Of a stretch of DNA of 64,000 nucleotides, positions 44,201-53,164 are shown piece after piece. The notes under the pieces were generated by a model. The model was not told the origin of the DNA. It saw nothing but the letters and a program-made list of their open reading frames with translations, and made no database searches. The position numbers and the translations under genes were made by a program. This DNA is from Rhodohalobacter sp. SW132 (GTDB lineage Bacteria; Bacteroidota; Rhodothermia; Balneolales; Balneolaceae): positions 328,674-392,673 of the forward strand of contig NZ_QUOK01000004.1 of assembly GCF_003390325.1 (NCBI RefSeq). Direction: 5' to 3'. How positions within the stretch are numbered: position 1 is the first letter of the stretch; every line of letters starts with the position of its first letter.

Positions 44201-44737
44201 CGCTTCTGCGTCCTCCGACAGGAACGTCTCGTCGATTACAGTCTTGTTTACATGCACGTGCGCCCAGGCCCAAAGCTGATCGGCCGAAGGGAATTTCGCC
44301 CTCGCTTCCGGCCGGATATAAGGCAGCGGCCTTTCTTTGATATTCTTACCGTCTTTAAACTCATCTTCTTTTAACACCACGAGCATTATCCAGGGCAATA
44401 ATCGGTGTTCCTGAGGTTTCACCGGCGAATATCTCCACGGCATATCCTCATCATAGAATTCGATAAACGGTAGATAATTGGGCTCAAAATTGGTGATCCT
44501 ATTTCCGGGTTCCATCCGTATAATCGCTTTCGAAGCGATACCCGTAATATCACCGGGGCCGTAAATTTCTATATCCTTCTTTATGGGCGGCCGTGTTTCA
44601 GAACCGTTGTCAAGGGTCTCACCGACAAGCGTTAGTTCAACCGGAATGGTGGCCCGGTTACCAGACTGTCCCTCTATCTGGTTGGCAATACCTTGGCGTA
44701 CCCATGGTAAAAACGAATATGTAGCCATCGTACTCAT
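41252..44737 (-). CDS. Giant-operon protein 3 (1161 aa) with a central membrane hairpin, function unknown
   Basis: The N terminus SFLPWVRQGIANQI and the islands IEIYGPGDITGI, FEPNYLPFIEFYDEDMPWRY and RLLPWIMLVVL are conserved-looking. So are QLWAWAHVHVN, PRKLEANTAYHAFLVPVFESGRRAG and PLYGRWHALAKRLL. I recognise this arrangement from unnamed proteins elsewhere. Two membrane spans lie together at about residues 641-657 (FPLLLAILLFIILIFVN) and 660-678, splitting the protein into two soluble halves that would face the same side. There is no Sec signal. The start overlaps the stop of the DUF6603-like gene by 4 bp. It is the only clear membrane anchor of the five proteins. Confidence 0.78.
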   Translation of the reverse strand: MSTMATYSFLPWVRQGIANQIEGQSGNRATIPVELTLVGETLDNGSETRPPIKKDIEIYGPGDITGIASKAIIRMEPGNRITNFEPNYLPFIEFYDEDMPWRYSPVKPQEHRLLPWIMLVVLKEDEFKDGKNIKERPLPYIRPEARAKFPSADQLWAWAHVHVNKTVIDETFLSEDAEAIQEQLASVLDEDPDMAYSRIMCPRKLEANTAYHAFLVPVFESGRRAGVGKDPFDANADEMAWNDANPDELPYYHRYYFRTGTVGDFEYLVRLLEPQPVDSRVGLRDMDVQKPGANIEGIRDDSEVSEEQKLDGILKLGGALRIPDIFYSPEEFAVVEKYRKWATLNGTESYPHPFQEDLAAFINLTDSYEVVDAGQANKDSGITEVSLGDEVTEIDPDTDYDIEHNPDPLITAPLYGRWHALAKRLLKEREGSDISPNNNWIHELNLDPRWRVASGFGTKIVQENQEDYMKAAWEQIGDVLESNKKIRGAQLAKETTYIWHQSHMKTIKEQRPEKWAMLAAPLHKRVTHDFEFQENGTVTHNRHTIYHQVNRSRIPRAALSVSMRKFTRPRGTLMKRLPFDDDITPDNLLDRINKGEVSAAPERETPPEILTPKDLYEETRPKNVPGFVIDLLSEYPWMKWFPLLLAILLFIILIFVNPGTTFYSVGIVFAAAMVYLYRRFSTWSKQQSAAESVLEENQTPEAVDDLPRSPDFRISTPEENFTPSRGTEDSEEAGRFKKALKDAYTFVEESVRQSQSQPKPALDISLVNDVMFESLDPEITIPRWVWGSVIIPDRIRDQLKEEFVEAMAYPEIDLPMYKPLVDQSSELFLPNINHIAQNSISILETNQKFIESYMVGLNHEFARELLWREYPTDQRGSYFRQFWEARGYFDSEDLTEEELKEKLKDIPQLHRWSKYSDLGDHDHREAEGEDEEVVLVIRGELLKKYPNAVIYAQRAVWKDEDGEHVLNGDSDAIDPTKERDLRPLSEEEQGNPPRTVLKSPLYEAKVEPDIYFFGFDLTVCEAKGGTGKESEPVDERCAGEGITWDDPGWFFVIKERPGEPRFGLGAGDESHMEDGKLEVWNDLGWIDIDSGEGFIDISGDTPTITVNQILEDGSVKKEQQSEDLHIEWNKEMSSAELAYILYQVPVLVAIHATEMLPDIDE

Positions 44738-47700
44738 GCTGCGGTATTGATTTCGGTATTGGGAATCACATGTAATTGATCGGCGAATTTTGCATCGTTA
44801 TGAATTTTTTGCTCCATAAATTCCTTCGCTTTGGCCTGGCTTGTAAATGACTTGACCGTTCCATTTTCCCCCATGGGTTTGTTATCGGTATTGAACGCCA
44901 CAGAATACTCATGTGGTTTAACTTCTATAACTTCATCAAAAGGCTGCATCCGTTTTTTATGCTGGTTCGAGAGTACCGATTTGCGTACCGCGCTACCGGC
45001 CAAAAAGTGTTGGTGGAGCGCTTCATGGAGGAAGCTGAATCCGTTTGCAAAGAAACTGAAGAAGGGTTTTATAAACCGCTTATAATAACTGTCGATAATG
45101 ATCGATTCGTAACGGATGACCCGCTTCACGGCCTGGCTGGTTTTAATTTGTTCTCCTTCCACCGCTACTTCCACTCCGCCGTTAAGCGGTTCAAAAGCGG
45201 CGCTGGAGAGGCGGCCGGAGTCTTCGATATCCTTATACTGACCGATCGCAAACTGTTCTTCAATGTCCGACACCACCATATTACCGCCCCCGTTCACGGC
45301 GGCTTTAAGCTTCAGTTTATTCACATCCGAAGGACGCTGGTTTCCTACTTTGTCCATATTGAAATTCAGAGGTACTTTACGCTGGCTGATGCGCAGAGTG
45401 CCTATCGGATGGAGGACCAGTTGATCTTCAAACGATTCGCCCAGTTCTCTGAGCGAAACCAACGTGCTACTGCTTTCCGGCAACCAGGCCTCCCAGTTGG
45501 TGAGGGCGTTCAACTCTTTTTCGATCAGGGGGAATACGGCTATCGGGTCGAGCTTGGTATCCTCATCTTTACCCCAAGTGTGGCTGAACGGTACCTTGAT
45601 TTTGAAAAACAGCAGGCTGATTTTTCCCTTCCCCTCGATATACCAGGGAGTCGGTCCTTCCAGTATTCCGCTGAACCCGACGCTGAACATTCCAACCCCG
45701 AATACCTTGACGGACAGACTGATGGAAAGGGAGAAGCTGAAGAAGAACGGATCGAACTGGAACAGGGCGTCGAAAGCAAGGAATCCTTCTATTTTAAATT
45801 CTGACACTCCAAAAAACAGCTCGGCCCGGGCACCGAACTGCACTGTGTTAGACGTTACAGCGAAGTACGCATCAATGCGTACTTTGGCATTGGATTCATT
45901 CAATATTATAGCTGAAATCCGGGTAGGTTCCGGGAACGGCAGAGGCGGCGGTTTGTACCGGGGATGAAAGCCGCCGACACTCACCACAAAATTAGCATTG
46001 TTGCCCCAGTTAACCAACAGGCCCATTCCCCCTTCAAGCGTGATGAACAAAACCCTAGAATCAAACAATACTGCATAGAACCACAGCCGTTCGTTAGAAG
46101 GCTCGATCCGGCCGATAAAGTTCACCTGCAGGCGCAGTACATCCGCTTTTTCGTCCGGAAGTATAACTTTAACAACACCCAGAATGGTGATATCCACATT
46201 CGGGAGCTCTAGTATAATTCCGATTGAAATATCTATCAGGGTTGGAGTTCCCCACCCGATTTTTGCCATGGGTCCCACCAGGAAGGCGTCATTTTGAGGA
46301 GGAAAAAACTTTCTCAGATCACTGATAATACGGGGCGCATTCTCGACCACATCTTTGGGAAACATAATGCTTTCCACTGATCCCGTCCGAATGCCATCTT
46401 TCAGTGATTCAATACTCACTATGCGGTTGATACCCAGTAGGCCTCCAACACCATTCAGGGTAAATCCGAACCCGAGCTGGATACCCGTACCGAACTCCAC
46501 CGTAATGATGATGAGCATCGAGAATCCCCTCGAACCGTCGGGCATTTTAGTCGTGATCAGTCCGATCGCCTTGAGGGCGATCCAGTCGCTGAAAACCAAC
46601 TCCAAGGCGCCCGCATACTCTTCGCGGTCGAAATCAAAGAATAGATACCCGCCGCCTTTCACCGGTCCGGCATCCACCGCAAGACCCACACCGTTGGGTG
46701 GTTTGAAGGTGAAGGTCAGGTTTAGGGGTCCCAGATTGCCACTTTGATCGTCGGGGAAATCAATTCCAAGTTGAGCTCCCATCCGTTCAACAACACCAGT
46801 GACAGGCCCAAGTTTTGTAGTAATGTCAACTGAGGTCTCAAAATTAATCGGAGAATCGTCAGTTGAGATGGTACCACCTAGGTGAAAAGTGTTTAACTGT
46901 ATAACCCCTAAATCAATGTATGTAGGTATCGAAATTTCGATACCACCACTTCCGTGAAACTGCATACCTGTGCTTGGCTGCCATTGTCCTCCAAGATCAA
47001 AATCGCTTTCTAAATTAATTTCACCAAGGATGGATTGTATAAAACCATCTCCGGAAGAACTGCCTATTTGCAGTTTTGCCCCTTTTAGTTCTATTGTGGC
47101 AAAGGGTTCTAGTGCGGCTTTACTATCAGCATTTACAATAGAATTTATGCCGATCGTCAATCCGATTCGTTGTAATCCCAGTTCAAGTAGTCCCGGCTCT
47201 GCCAGCAATACTATTCGCCTATCCGGGTATTCTGCTTTAAACCCGCCGCTGACATCCATTTCTACCGACCCCGACAGGAGATCGAAATCGACGTTCAGGG
47301 GAGGTGCCAACTGAATGGATAAGCCAGAATTAAAACGGGCAGCAACTTTTAATACCAGAGACCATAAATCACTTAGTCGATATGTTTGCTCAAAATCTTC
47401 GACTGCTGGTAATCGTAACCTGGCATCGAGCCCCGGTGGTGATTTCGAACTAAGTACAGACAATCTGAATAGATAGGCTTCTAAAAACGGATCTAACCCT
47501 GACGTTTCTACAATTATAGAATCTACATCGGTTTTTTCGAGGAAATTTTTAATTCTAGGAAATAACTGAGAGCCATCAAAATCAGGTTTGCCGAAATCAA
47601 ATACATCTATCATGTAATTTTCCGGATCCGAAACCAGTGTTTTAATATTATCGAAGTTTATAGCCCGATGCTGATACGGGGGTTGCAAGGAATCTGAACT

Positions 47701-48294
47701 ATTAGGTTCTACTTTGTAATCATCTATTAATCCCAGTACTCCGAGTGTAGCTACGGTTCCACTTGATTTTGTTTTGAAGTATTCGATAATCAGAAAATCC
47801 AGTAGTCGGCGAGCCAGATGTTCCGTAAATGCCGAGAGTTGATTTTTCTCATCCGTTGAAAGACCACTCGATGATGAAATTGAGTCAATAGAATCGGCAA
47901 ATTTATCTATTGAACTAATGATATCTGCAAATGTGTTGGTAAGCTTCATAGATGTGATTAACATCTGCTCGGTATCCTCATCATCTATTGCATTCACCAA
48001 CGTTTCTATATCGTCAGGTAAGCTCGATAAACTGGCAGCCATGTTACTACTTTCTGAAATAACAGGGGATGCCTCTGCGATAACGGGCGGGAGTTGTAAG
48101 CCGAGTTCGGAAATCAGACCAACAAATCCTGCTTCTTCCAGTCTATTTTTTAATGGCAGTAGCGAGATTCCTAATTCGCGTGCCAATATTGATAGTGTAC
48201 TTGTTTCGGACACAATATAACTCCCGTCATGGATTGATTTAGAAACTAATCCTGTAGGTTTAGCGAACTCAAACGATTCCCCACTAATGAGCAA
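44734..48294 (-). CDS. Giant-operon protein 2 (1186 aa), DUF6603-like beta-rich protein
   Basis: Long stretches alternate hydrophobic and polar residues in short beta strands (GLAVDAGPVKGGGYLFFDF, IQLGFGFTLNGVGGLLGINR). The block beginning RIISDLRKFFPPQNDAFLVG, PMAKIGWGTPTL, LFDSRVLFITLEGGMGLLVN, VSVGGFHPRYKPP and YFAVTSNTVQFGARAELFFG corresponds to what I recall as DUF6603. The N-terminal 150 residues are helical (LARELGISLLPLKNRLEEAGF). No signal peptide is present. The start at 48294 overlaps the protease stop by 49 bp; a GTG near residue 28 is an alternative. A repeating beta groove or sheet is plausible but not shown. Function unknown. Confidence 0.78.
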   Translation of the reverse strand: MLISGESFEFAKPTGLVSKSIHDGSYIVSETSTLSILARELGISLLPLKNRLEEAGFVGLISELGLQLPPVIAEASPVISESSNMAASLSSLPDDIETLVNAIDDEDTEQMLITSMKLTNTFADIISSIDKFADSIDSISSSSGLSTDEKNQLSAFTEHLARRLLDFLIIEYFKTKSSGTVATLGVLGLIDDYKVEPNSSDSLQPPYQHRAINFDNIKTLVSDPENYMIDVFDFGKPDFDGSQLFPRIKNFLEKTDVDSIIVETSGLDPFLEAYLFRLSVLSSKSPPGLDARLRLPAVEDFEQTYRLSDLWSLVLKVAARFNSGLSIQLAPPLNVDFDLLSGSVEMDVSGGFKAEYPDRRIVLLAEPGLLELGLQRIGLTIGINSIVNADSKAALEPFATIELKGAKLQIGSSSGDGFIQSILGEINLESDFDLGGQWQPSTGMQFHGSGGIEISIPTYIDLGVIQLNTFHLGGTISTDDSPINFETSVDITTKLGPVTGVVERMGAQLGIDFPDDQSGNLGPLNLTFTFKPPNGVGLAVDAGPVKGGGYLFFDFDREEYAGALELVFSDWIALKAIGLITTKMPDGSRGFSMLIIITVEFGTGIQLGFGFTLNGVGGLLGINRIVSIESLKDGIRTGSVESIMFPKDVVENAPRIISDLRKFFPPQNDAFLVGPMAKIGWGTPTLIDISIGIILELPNVDITILGVVKVILPDEKADVLRLQVNFIGRIEPSNERLWFYAVLFDSRVLFITLEGGMGLLVNWGNNANFVVSVGGFHPRYKPPPLPFPEPTRISAIILNESNAKVRIDAYFAVTSNTVQFGARAELFFGVSEFKIEGFLAFDALFQFDPFFFSFSLSISLSVKVFGVGMFSVGFSGILEGPTPWYIEGKGKISLLFFKIKVPFSHTWGKDEDTKLDPIAVFPLIEKELNALTNWEAWLPESSSTLVSLRELGESFEDQLVLHPIGTLRISQRKVPLNFNMDKVGNQRPSDVNKLKLKAAVNGGGNMVVSDIEEQFAIGQYKDIEDSGRLSSAAFEPLNGGVEVAVEGEQIKTSQAVKRVIRYESIIIDSYYKRFIKPFFSFFANGFSFLHEALHQHFLAGSAVRKSVLSNQHKKRMQPFDEVIEVKPHEYSVAFNTDNKPMGENGTVKSFTSQAKAKEFMEQKIHNDAKFADQLHVIPNTEINTAA

Positions 48295-50567
48295 ACAAAT
48301 GAGGCATGACGTGTGATATCACTTTTTAGTGATTCACTGCCATATTTTTTAAGTACTTCAAAAAACCTGTCAAAGCCTTTTCTTACATCTCTGGTGCTCA
48401 GATTTTTTGGTAATTTGGTATTCGGATTCTGTGCGGTTCTAAGCAGGTACTGTACGAAGCTTGGTCCCATGCACCGTTGCCAGATAGTGGCTACGCGTTT
48501 GTTTGTGGAGATAAGATGGAAGATTTCATCGAAATGAATACTTATCAAGGCTGACAGTAATACACCTTTTTTACTTTCATTCAATCTTACATTAAGTAAG
48601 TGCAATGCTTTTTTGAAATCGGTGTAAGGCCAATTAAATAAACCACTCATAGCATAGACAGGACTTTCGAGTATCGGTGCAGATGGTCCACCACCTCCAC
48701 CACCTCCTCCACCTCCTCCACCCGGTGGAGAAATCGTTTCGGTAACAGCATTTAAAGAATTTAAAATACCTTTGCCCCACACCGGGGATGGCATATCAGA
48801 GTCACTGAGTCCCGATGGAATTTTTGCCCCGTTTTCTAAAAATCGGCGGATAAGGCGAAAACTAATTTCTGAATTTTTTTGAAGCATGAGGGCAACGGTT
48901 CCAGTGACGTGGGGAGCGGCCATGCTCGTGCCTCTTTTATCAATATAAAACGAATAGCAACAGTCAGAACAAATGCCGCCGCTTTCTAAAATTTTGGGTG
49001 CTGCAATAGCTATACCTGGCGCAGTAATATCCGGCTTCTGCCGCCCGTCGATTGTAGGACCACGAGAAGAAAAATCGGCAATGTCACCCGATTCATGGTT
49101 GTAAGCTGCGACGGTAATAATATTAGCCCCGGTACCCGGCATCGTCAGGGTTGTACTTTTATCCCGATCGGCTTCAACAAAGAAGGGGACTTTATCACCA
49201 GTATCACCAATCCAACAATGAACATCAGTTTCATTTCCAGATGTTTCCTCCAATTCAATCTCCCAGTTACCGGCCAGAATATTCCCACTTCCAGGAGGCA
49301 GCATTCTGATATCAACACTATGCATATTCCGGGGATCACCAAATACATCCTGTCCCGGTGGCCGGTTCAATTGGGAGTTAACCACTACATTTGTACCATC
49401 CGGAAAATTCAAAGTCAAGGTATTTCCTGGAGAAACAGGCCCCTCAGTGTTGCCGTTGCGATCGGTTAATGAAAAATCCAACCGTCCCGCACCAGAATAC
49501 CATATTCCCATAGAATTAGCGTCCGTATCACCCGCGGGAACTGTAAATGTCCAGCTTTCAGAATCATTCGCTGCAACCGTTACTGATGCATGACGCTTAT
49601 CATTTGCTGAATTTCCAGCTGATTTGACTACTGCACGTCCTTCAGTTCCACCCAGTTCATTATCAATACGCTGTTCATCAGCACGTGTCCCGTCGTGTGA
49701 ACCAATTGCACCACCATCAAAATTACTCCCGAGACTGATATTAATGACACATGGCGTCGTATCTGCTACGGCAAATATATATGATACTGCATCAGCAATT
49801 CCCGACGTGTTACTTGCTTTGACTACAATGATATCGGCTTTTGGAGCAAGTCCGACATACGTATCGCCACCGCGGCAATTCCCTGGTTGTGAACCATCAC
49901 CCGCCGCAATCCCAGCTACATGAGTTCCGTGCCCACTTGGATCGCCATTTGAATTAGAATCACGATGGCGTACTGTCGTCCCGGAAACGGACGAAGTTCC
50001 TCCTTCATTTGTATCGATAGTAAAATCAATATCGTCGCTCGTGTATTCGACACCACTGGCACCTGAAATTTCACTGGGTGCCGATTCTTCTGATTGTGCT
50101 GTTAATGACTGATCCCAGATTCTTAAGATTCGTGTTTTACCATCATCGTCACGAAACGATTTATGCATAAAATCAATACCGGTATCGATGATACCTACAA
50201 TAATGCCTTCACCTGTAAGACTGGGATCCATATTATGCACCTGATCGGCTTGAACTGCAGGTACACTACCGTCGAGCTCAGTCTTGATGGGGTAAGAAAG
50301 ATCTATCTTCTCAACAATTTCCAGACGTGCCAAATCAATAACCTTATCCAGGACAATTTTACCTGAAACTACACCTTGTGCATCTACCCCAACTTGCAGA
50401 CCGACCGCTTTAAGCGCATTAATGTCACCTGTATATACTACCATGACATTCAGAATATTTTCTTTCACCTCACCACCGGATGTCATCCCCATTAGTTCGA
50501 GAATAATACCGGTGTCCAATTTTTTCCGAACATCATGTTCAATTGAATTCGGATCAAAATCCGTCAT
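48246..50567 (-). CDS. Giant-operon protein 1: subtilisin-like (S8) serine protease
   Basis: The triad is complete: Asp128 in GIIDTGIDF, His213 in GHGTHVAGIAAG and Ser548 in KRGTSMAAPHVTG, with the oxyanion Asn319 in SAGNS. An N-terminal 110 residues resemble a propeptide or adaptor, and an inserted beta domain of about 150 residues sits between Asn319 and the serine, as in C5a-peptidase-like enzymes. After a run of 12 glycines (encoded at about 48683-48718) there is a helical 145-residue C-terminal domain of unknown type. There is no Sec signal peptide, so it is probably not a conventional exoprotease. It is the first gene of the operon. Confidence 0.9.
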   Translation of the reverse strand: MTDFDPNSIEHDVRKKLDTGIILELMGMTSGGEVKENILNVMVVYTGDINALKAVGLQVGVDAQGVVSGKIVLDKVIDLARLEIVEKIDLSYPIKTELDGSVPAVQADQVHNMDPSLTGEGIIVGIIDTGIDFMHKSFRDDDGKTRILRIWDQSLTAQSEESAPSEISGASGVEYTSDDIDFTIDTNEGGTSSVSGTTVRHRDSNSNGDPSGHGTHVAGIAAGDGSQPGNCRGGDTYVGLAPKADIIVVKASNTSGIADAVSYIFAVADTTPCVINISLGSNFDGGAIGSHDGTRADEQRIDNELGGTEGRAVVKSAGNSANDKRHASVTVAANDSESWTFTVPAGDTDANSMGIWYSGAGRLDFSLTDRNGNTEGPVSPGNTLTLNFPDGTNVVVNSQLNRPPGQDVFGDPRNMHSVDIRMLPPGSGNILAGNWEIELEETSGNETDVHCWIGDTGDKVPFFVEADRDKSTTLTMPGTGANIITVAAYNHESGDIADFSSRGPTIDGRQKPDITAPGIAIAAPKILESGGICSDCCYSFYIDKRGTSMAAPHVTGTVALMLQKNSEISFRLIRRFLENGAKIPSGLSDSDMPSPVWGKGILNSLNAVTETISPPGGGGGGGGGGGGPSAPILESPVYAMSGLFNWPYTDFKKALHLLNVRLNESKKGVLLSALISIHFDEIFHLISTNKRVATIWQRCMGPSFVQYLLRTAQNPNTKLPKNLSTRDVRKGFDRFFEVLKKYGSESLKSDITRHASFVCSLVGNRLSSLNLQD

Positions 50568-50769
50568 CGCATTCCCTTTATTGATCAGTTAGTATCAGCG
50601 CAGTATTTACACATATACGAAATAGCTGTTTACCCCAAGAATTATTTGGCAGTTGATAATTAGTTGCCATTAAACAGACGATCTAATTGATTTAAATCAT
50701 CTATTACAATAATAAAAGCTTAACTAAATATTTAACTCATCTCAATCCCCAAAAATGGTGATTTTCAAT

Positions 50770-51435
50770 TCAAAGAGAGATTATTTTCGAAGCTTTTTTG
50801 ATGAGCTCAGCCGTATTTTTGACCCTGAATTTTTTGATCAGATTTTTTCGGTGAGAGACAACAGTATGCTGGCTTAAATAGAGCTTTTTGGCTATTTGCT
50901 TGGATGATAATCCGCATGCAATCAGTTTCAGTACCTGTTTTTCTCGATCAGTAACATCATTTGCAACTCCATTGCCATCCGCCCCGGAATCATTCGGCTG
51001 TGAAATGTCCAAATAACTGTTGATCAGCTCCCGCTCCGTATTATCATATAGCAGGTTCAGGGCTATCCGTTTTTCCGCATACCGTTTGTGGTAAATTTCA
51101 TGTTTAACACTGATCCACTCGCCGCCGGGTTTTTTAATATGGTAGGCAAAACTGTATGTACCCGGCCGGGCGAAATCCCCGAAAATGGCAATGTTGAGCT
51201 TCTGGCTGACCACCAAACGTTCTTTCGGTTTCAGCAGCGAGTACCAGAAATCCCAGCCCGATTCGATCAGCGTTTCCGGACGATAGCCCAGCACTTGCTT
51301 GACTGATTTACTGCAATATTCAAACTTTTGCTTTTCTATATTAAATAAGCTAATAACCATCCTGCTGAATTCACTGCAGACGTCATGAAGTTCAGTAACG
51401 TTTGCGTTGTATTTCTCCTTAACTGAATTATTCAT
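50770..51435 (-). CDS. PAS domain-LuxR family transcriptional regulator
   Basis: Residues of about 25-135 form a PAS-like sensor fold (FEYCSKSVKQVLGYRPETL, GTYSFAYHIKKPGGEWISV). Residues 160-215 are a LuxR/GerE HTH: LTDREKQVLKLIACGLSSKQIAKKLYLSQHTVVSHRKNLIKKF, of which the recognition-helix part is SQHTVVSHRKNLIKKF. The regulator lies 200 bp upstream of the S8 protease in the same direction, so it is a natural candidate regulator of the giant operon. No cognate histidine kinase gene is near; the PAS domain may sense a ligand directly. Confidence 0.85.
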   Translation of the reverse strand: MNNSVKEKYNANVTELHDVCSEFSRMVISLFNIEKQKFEYCSKSVKQVLGYRPETLIESGWDFWYSLLKPKERLVVSQKLNIAIFGDFARPGTYSFAYHIKKPGGEWISVKHEIYHKRYAEKRIALNLLYDNTERELINSYLDISQPNDSGADGNGVANDVTDREKQVLKLIACGLSSKQIAKKLYLSQHTVVSHRKNLIKKFRVKNTAELIKKASKIISL

Positions 51436-52227
51436 CTCAAAATCTATTTATTGCTGACTGATGGTAATTTATTCCATTTAGGGTAAGTAGTCAGTAAGAT
51501 GATCTATAGATAGCGTATTTCTATGCACCTATTAACAAGAGTATTTTTTCAGTCAAAATGCTACAAATACATATGTTACAGGAGTTTAATTTTAATTCTC
51601 TATCCTGCTAAGCTACAATTCACCTTTATTTAAGTAGAATGATCTCTAATATTAAATAAGGTGATATTTAAAGAAATAACTTACAAATATAAATTTAAAA
51701 ACATCAGGATCATGAATAATCAACTCATGACTTAAAATTAGCCTCACGCCAGAGCGCCTATAATTATAAGATGAAGCTTATACAATTTCTAATGTTATAA
51801 AACGATTGGTAAAGTACAACCCGTTCGCCGAAAACATGCCATAGATGGGGTTCGAGTTGAACCGGCCTGTGTGTGCCCGACAGAGGTGTCTTTGGCTTAC
51901 GCTAATGGTTGCCATTCCATTTAAGGGTGGAAGTCACTTGTTGGTCACGCTGGAGAGCAGGAAGCCATTATTCGCCAGTTGCTGATAGAGCTTCTTTGAG
52001 TTTAGCCAGTCTGCCTCGAAAGAAAGGCCATGCCAAAGGAGGTGATGATGCAACTCCTGCGGGATGGGTCAGCATCAAGTGAAATATCTAATAGGTAGTA
52101 AGATAATAACATAACTAGTCAAGTAAAGGCTGGAAAGCCAAATTCCGATTATCAAAGAACTGCGCTTTTCGTTTAGAACAATGTATCCACCCGACCAACT
52201 ACATCTTGAATGTAGCCGGCCGTTTGG
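51436..52227. other. Gene-free interval with structured, unidentified DNA next to the IS66 remnant
   Basis: From 51436 to about 51815 the DNA is AT-rich and probably holds the LuxR promoter. From about 51820 to 52075 composition rises in GC, and a small hairpin GGTTC/GAACC occurs at 51849-51863. The broken peptide SLPRKKGHAKGGDDATPAGWVSIK (core KKGHAKGGDDATPAGW) can be read at about 51998-52080. I cannot identify it; an intron or mobile-element fragment is possible. The last 100 bp are likely IS66 end sequence. Confidence 0.4.
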
Positions 52228-53058
52228 CTATGGCTGAGTGAAGTTCTGAGGATAGAGAGATCGTACGTCGTTGTATTTGGTCTGCAGGATGTAGGCCAAC
52301 ACGTGGGTGAGCCACTGCGTGGGGTTTACCCCATGCAGCTTACACGTTCCCAGCATCGAGTAGACCATGGCGGCTCGCCGGGCCCCTTTGTGCGATCCGG
52401 CAAACAGGTAGTTTTTTCTGCCCAGCGCCAGCGGACGGATGGCATTCTCCACCAGGTTGTTATCTATTTCCAGCAGCCCGTCATGCAAATACTCGCTGAG
52501 CTTATCCCACCGCTTGGCGCTATAGGCCATGGCTTTACCGATCTGGCTTTTGGGCAATACCCTTTTTACCTCCTCGTGAATCCACGATCCCAGCGTATTG
52601 ATAATGGGAAGCGACTGCTCCAGGCGCAACTTTTTACGCTCGTCCGGCGAGAGTCCTTCTTCGCGGGCCTGCTGCTCGGTCGCGTATAGATCCTGAATCC
52701 AGCTCAGCGCGGTCTCGGCACGCTCGCGATCATTGTCCAGTGCGCGTTCAAATTCCCGCCGGGCATGCGCCCAGCACGCCAGATGTACCACGCCCTTGCG
52801 CTGGCCAACCTCCTCATAGGCGACATAGCCATCGGTCTGCAGGTATCCGGTAAACCCATCCAGCAGTCGTTTAGGGGCGGGCGCCCCGCGGGTCGGCTGA
52901 TAGTCAAACAGCACTGTTTTTTCGATCGGGCTGTGGTAGACCCAAAAATACCCCTGATGGCAGGCCCCTTTTTTGAGGCTTTCCAGCACCTTAATCGGCA
53001 ATTCGTCGACCTGAATATACCCTCGGGCCTTGGTATCGGCTGCAGGGACGGAACAAAA
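52228..53058 (-). pseudogene. IS66-family transposase (TnpC), N-terminally truncated
   Basis: The frame is open from a TGA at 53059-53061 to the stop at 52228, so I extend the gene upstream of the TTG at 53001. The three catalytic acidic residues are present: Asp in GYIQVDELPIKVL, Asp in GYLQTDGYVAYEEV and Glu in NNLVENAIRPLALGRKNYLF. The zinc-finger and HTH part, about half of a TnpC, is absent, so the element is dead. Neither tnpA nor tnpB is present nearby. It borders the tyrosine recombinase remnant. Confidence 0.88.
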
Positions 53059-53164
53059 TCATACGTGTACTCGCTGAACTGATCCGTCCCTTGAAATATT
53101 ACTCAAACAGGTTAGAACATCATCCGAACTCAATCCAAGACACTTACCTGCTGAAATCAGCTAA

